Source: Halobacteriales archaeon QS_6_64_34
GTDB taxonomy: Archaea; Halobacteriota; Halobacteria; Halobacteriales; Haloarculaceae
Assembly (NCBI GenBank): GCA_003020925.1
Contig: PXRT01000013.1
Coordinates: forward strand, 254,154 to 318,153
Length of the DNA stretch: 64,000 bases
Reading direction: 5' to 3'
The notes under the pieces are model-generated. The model had not been told where the DNA came from and did not search any database. It worked only from the letters and a program-made list of their open reading frames with translations. The position numbers and the translations under genes are program-made. Position 1 is the stretch's first letter, and each line of letters starts with the position of its first letter. Below, piece after piece: positions 63,118-64,000 of this stretch.

Positions 63118-64000
63118 CTATTGCGGGCTGGGACTGCCGCTGCCCTGTCGCCCGACATCGTGTTCGAGGGCCTTGCCCGTGATGGACTTGAGCCGGTCGA
63201 CCAGCGAGTCCTTCTCGGGTTCGCCGGCGAGTGCGACCTCGAGCACTTCCGAGATGTGCGAGACGGGGATGATTTCTATCATGTCCTCGTACTCGTCCTC
63301 TATCATCACGTCCTGCATGTTCGACTCGGGGATGATGACCGTATCGAGCCCGGACTTCGCGGCAGCTTCTATCTTGTGGGTGACGCCGCCGACCGGGAGC
63401 ACATCGCCCCGCACCGACAGCGAGCCGGTCATGGCGATATGTTGCTCGATGGGGATGTTCTCCAGGGCGCTGATGACGGCCGTCGCCACGGTGATGGAGG
63501 CGGAGTCGCCGTCGACGCCGCCCTCACCGGCCTGGACGAACTGGATGTGAACGTCCTTCTCGGAGATGTCCTCGTCGCTGAACTTTTTGATGATGGCCGA
63601 GACGTTCTGGACCGCTTCCTCCGCCATCTCCTTGAGCTGGCCGGTGGCGATGACCTGGCCGGGCCCCTGCGAGGGCGTGACCTCGGCCATCACCGGGAGG
63701 ACGATGCCGCTGTCCTCGCCCATGACGGCGAGCCCGTTGACGCGACCGATGACGTCGCCGTCGTTGACGGTGAGTTCGTAGTCTTTCCGGCGCTCGATGT
63801 AGTTGTCCGCGAGCTGTTGCTCGATGGAGCGAGAGCGGCGTTTGGCCTGGAGCACGTCCGCGCGCTCGGTACGGTCCTTGTCCTCTGCGCGGGCGATGTC
63901 GCCCGCGACGCGGACGAGCCCACCGAGGTCGCGGAACTTCAGCGTGAGGTGGCCTTTCCGGCCCGCGCGGCGGCGGGCCTCGAGGATGAGTTCCTCGACG
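63118..64000 (-). CDS. lonB: Archaeal Lon protease LonB, C-terminal part (runs off the window)
   Basis: At least 293 residues; coding continues past the window end ([20 protein letters not shown] at its edge). The protease domain has [40 protein letters not shown] with the catalytic Ser, and [20 protein letters not shown] with the catalytic Lys of the Ser-Lys dyad. LonB is a membrane-bound AAA+ protease of archaea that degrades abnormal proteins and, in haloarchaea, phytoene synthase. Only the C-terminal protease part is in the window. Confidence 0.93.
   Translation of the reverse strand, partial: VEELILEARRRAGRKGHLTLKFRDLGGLVRVAGDIARAEDKDRTERADVLQAKRRSRSIEQQLADNYIERRKDYELTVNDGDVIGRVNGLAVMGEDSGIVLPVMAEVTPSQGPGQVIATGQLKEMAEEAVQNVSAIIKKFSDEDISEKDVHIQFVQAGEGGVDGDSASITVATAVISALENIPIEQHIAMTGSLSVRGDVLPVGGVTHKIEAAAKSGLDTVIIPESNMQDVMIEDEYEDMIEIIPVSHISEVLEVALAGEPEKDSLVDRLKSITGKALEHDVGRQGSGSPSPQ

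Overview
The window is a 64 kb stretch of a haloarchaeal chromosome. Evidence: high-GC coding sequence, strongly acidic proteins, TATA boxes close to start codons, an intron-containing tRNA-Gln, a PolB replicative polymerase interrupted by three inteins, archaeal TFB, LonB and Mre11-Rad50, and archaeal shikimate genes (ADTH synthase, DHQ synthase II). The family set looks like Haloarculaceae, but I cannot name the species.

Layout. 1-98 is one arm of a repeat whose inverted partner lies at 61375-61472. 198-3189: GNAT acetyltransferase, tRNA-Gln, a DtxR-type regulator coupled to a ferritin-like protein, and an EamA exporter. 3482-7133: sufCBD iron-sulfur operon on the minus strand. 7257-13685: polB with inteins at the three classic polymerase sites. 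13803-14846: three small haloarchaeal proteins. 14847-19937: a lower-GC island with a large thrombospondin-type-3 repeat protein, a Tat lipoprotein, a duplicated gene fragment and palindrome-rich debris. 19938-24271: rad50, mre11 and an upstream partner. 24347-33478: a tightly overlapping type IV pilus-like operon (ATPase, membrane platform, five or six small secreted or anchored proteins), whose last protein appears split by a frameshift. 33580-43881: mixed metabolic and transport genes, including an internally deleted MFS gene. 44151-49202: DUF389 membrane protein, radical SAM protein, GT2-flippase fusion. 49609-50524: a tfb gene broken by a short deletion. 50612-55359: soluble chemoreceptor, CTAG-type DNA methylase, aroD, a zinc-ribbon membrane protein and DHQ synthase II. 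55422-61287: FG-GAP protein, sugar isomerase, ADTH synthase and trpCBA. 61649-64000: a cysteine-less MGMT-like protein, CPBP protease and the C-terminal end of lonB.

How the genes work together. ADTH synthase, DHQ synthase II and AroD supply the early archaeal shikimate route, and TrpC, TrpB and TrpA use its product, so this part serves aromatic amino acid synthesis. The trpC promoter carries a dyad containing TGTACA. SufC, SufB and SufD build Fe-S clusters. Mre11-Rad50 and PolB handle DNA repair and replication. The pilus-like operon probably assembles an uncharacterised surface filament.

The most unusual signals are: (1) small perfect palindromes inserted in frame inside three unrelated genes (sufD, a DUF7109-like gene, a radical SAM gene); (2) a tfb gene disabled by a frame-shifting deletion; (3) a probable one-base frameshift in the pilus operon; (4) two families of MITE-like repeats, one of which starts exactly at stop codons; (5) non-canonical splice termini in two of the three PolB inteins; (6) the secreted-protein island with a duplicated 99-bp tail; and (7) an alkyltransferase-like protein with Asp in place of the catalytic Cys.
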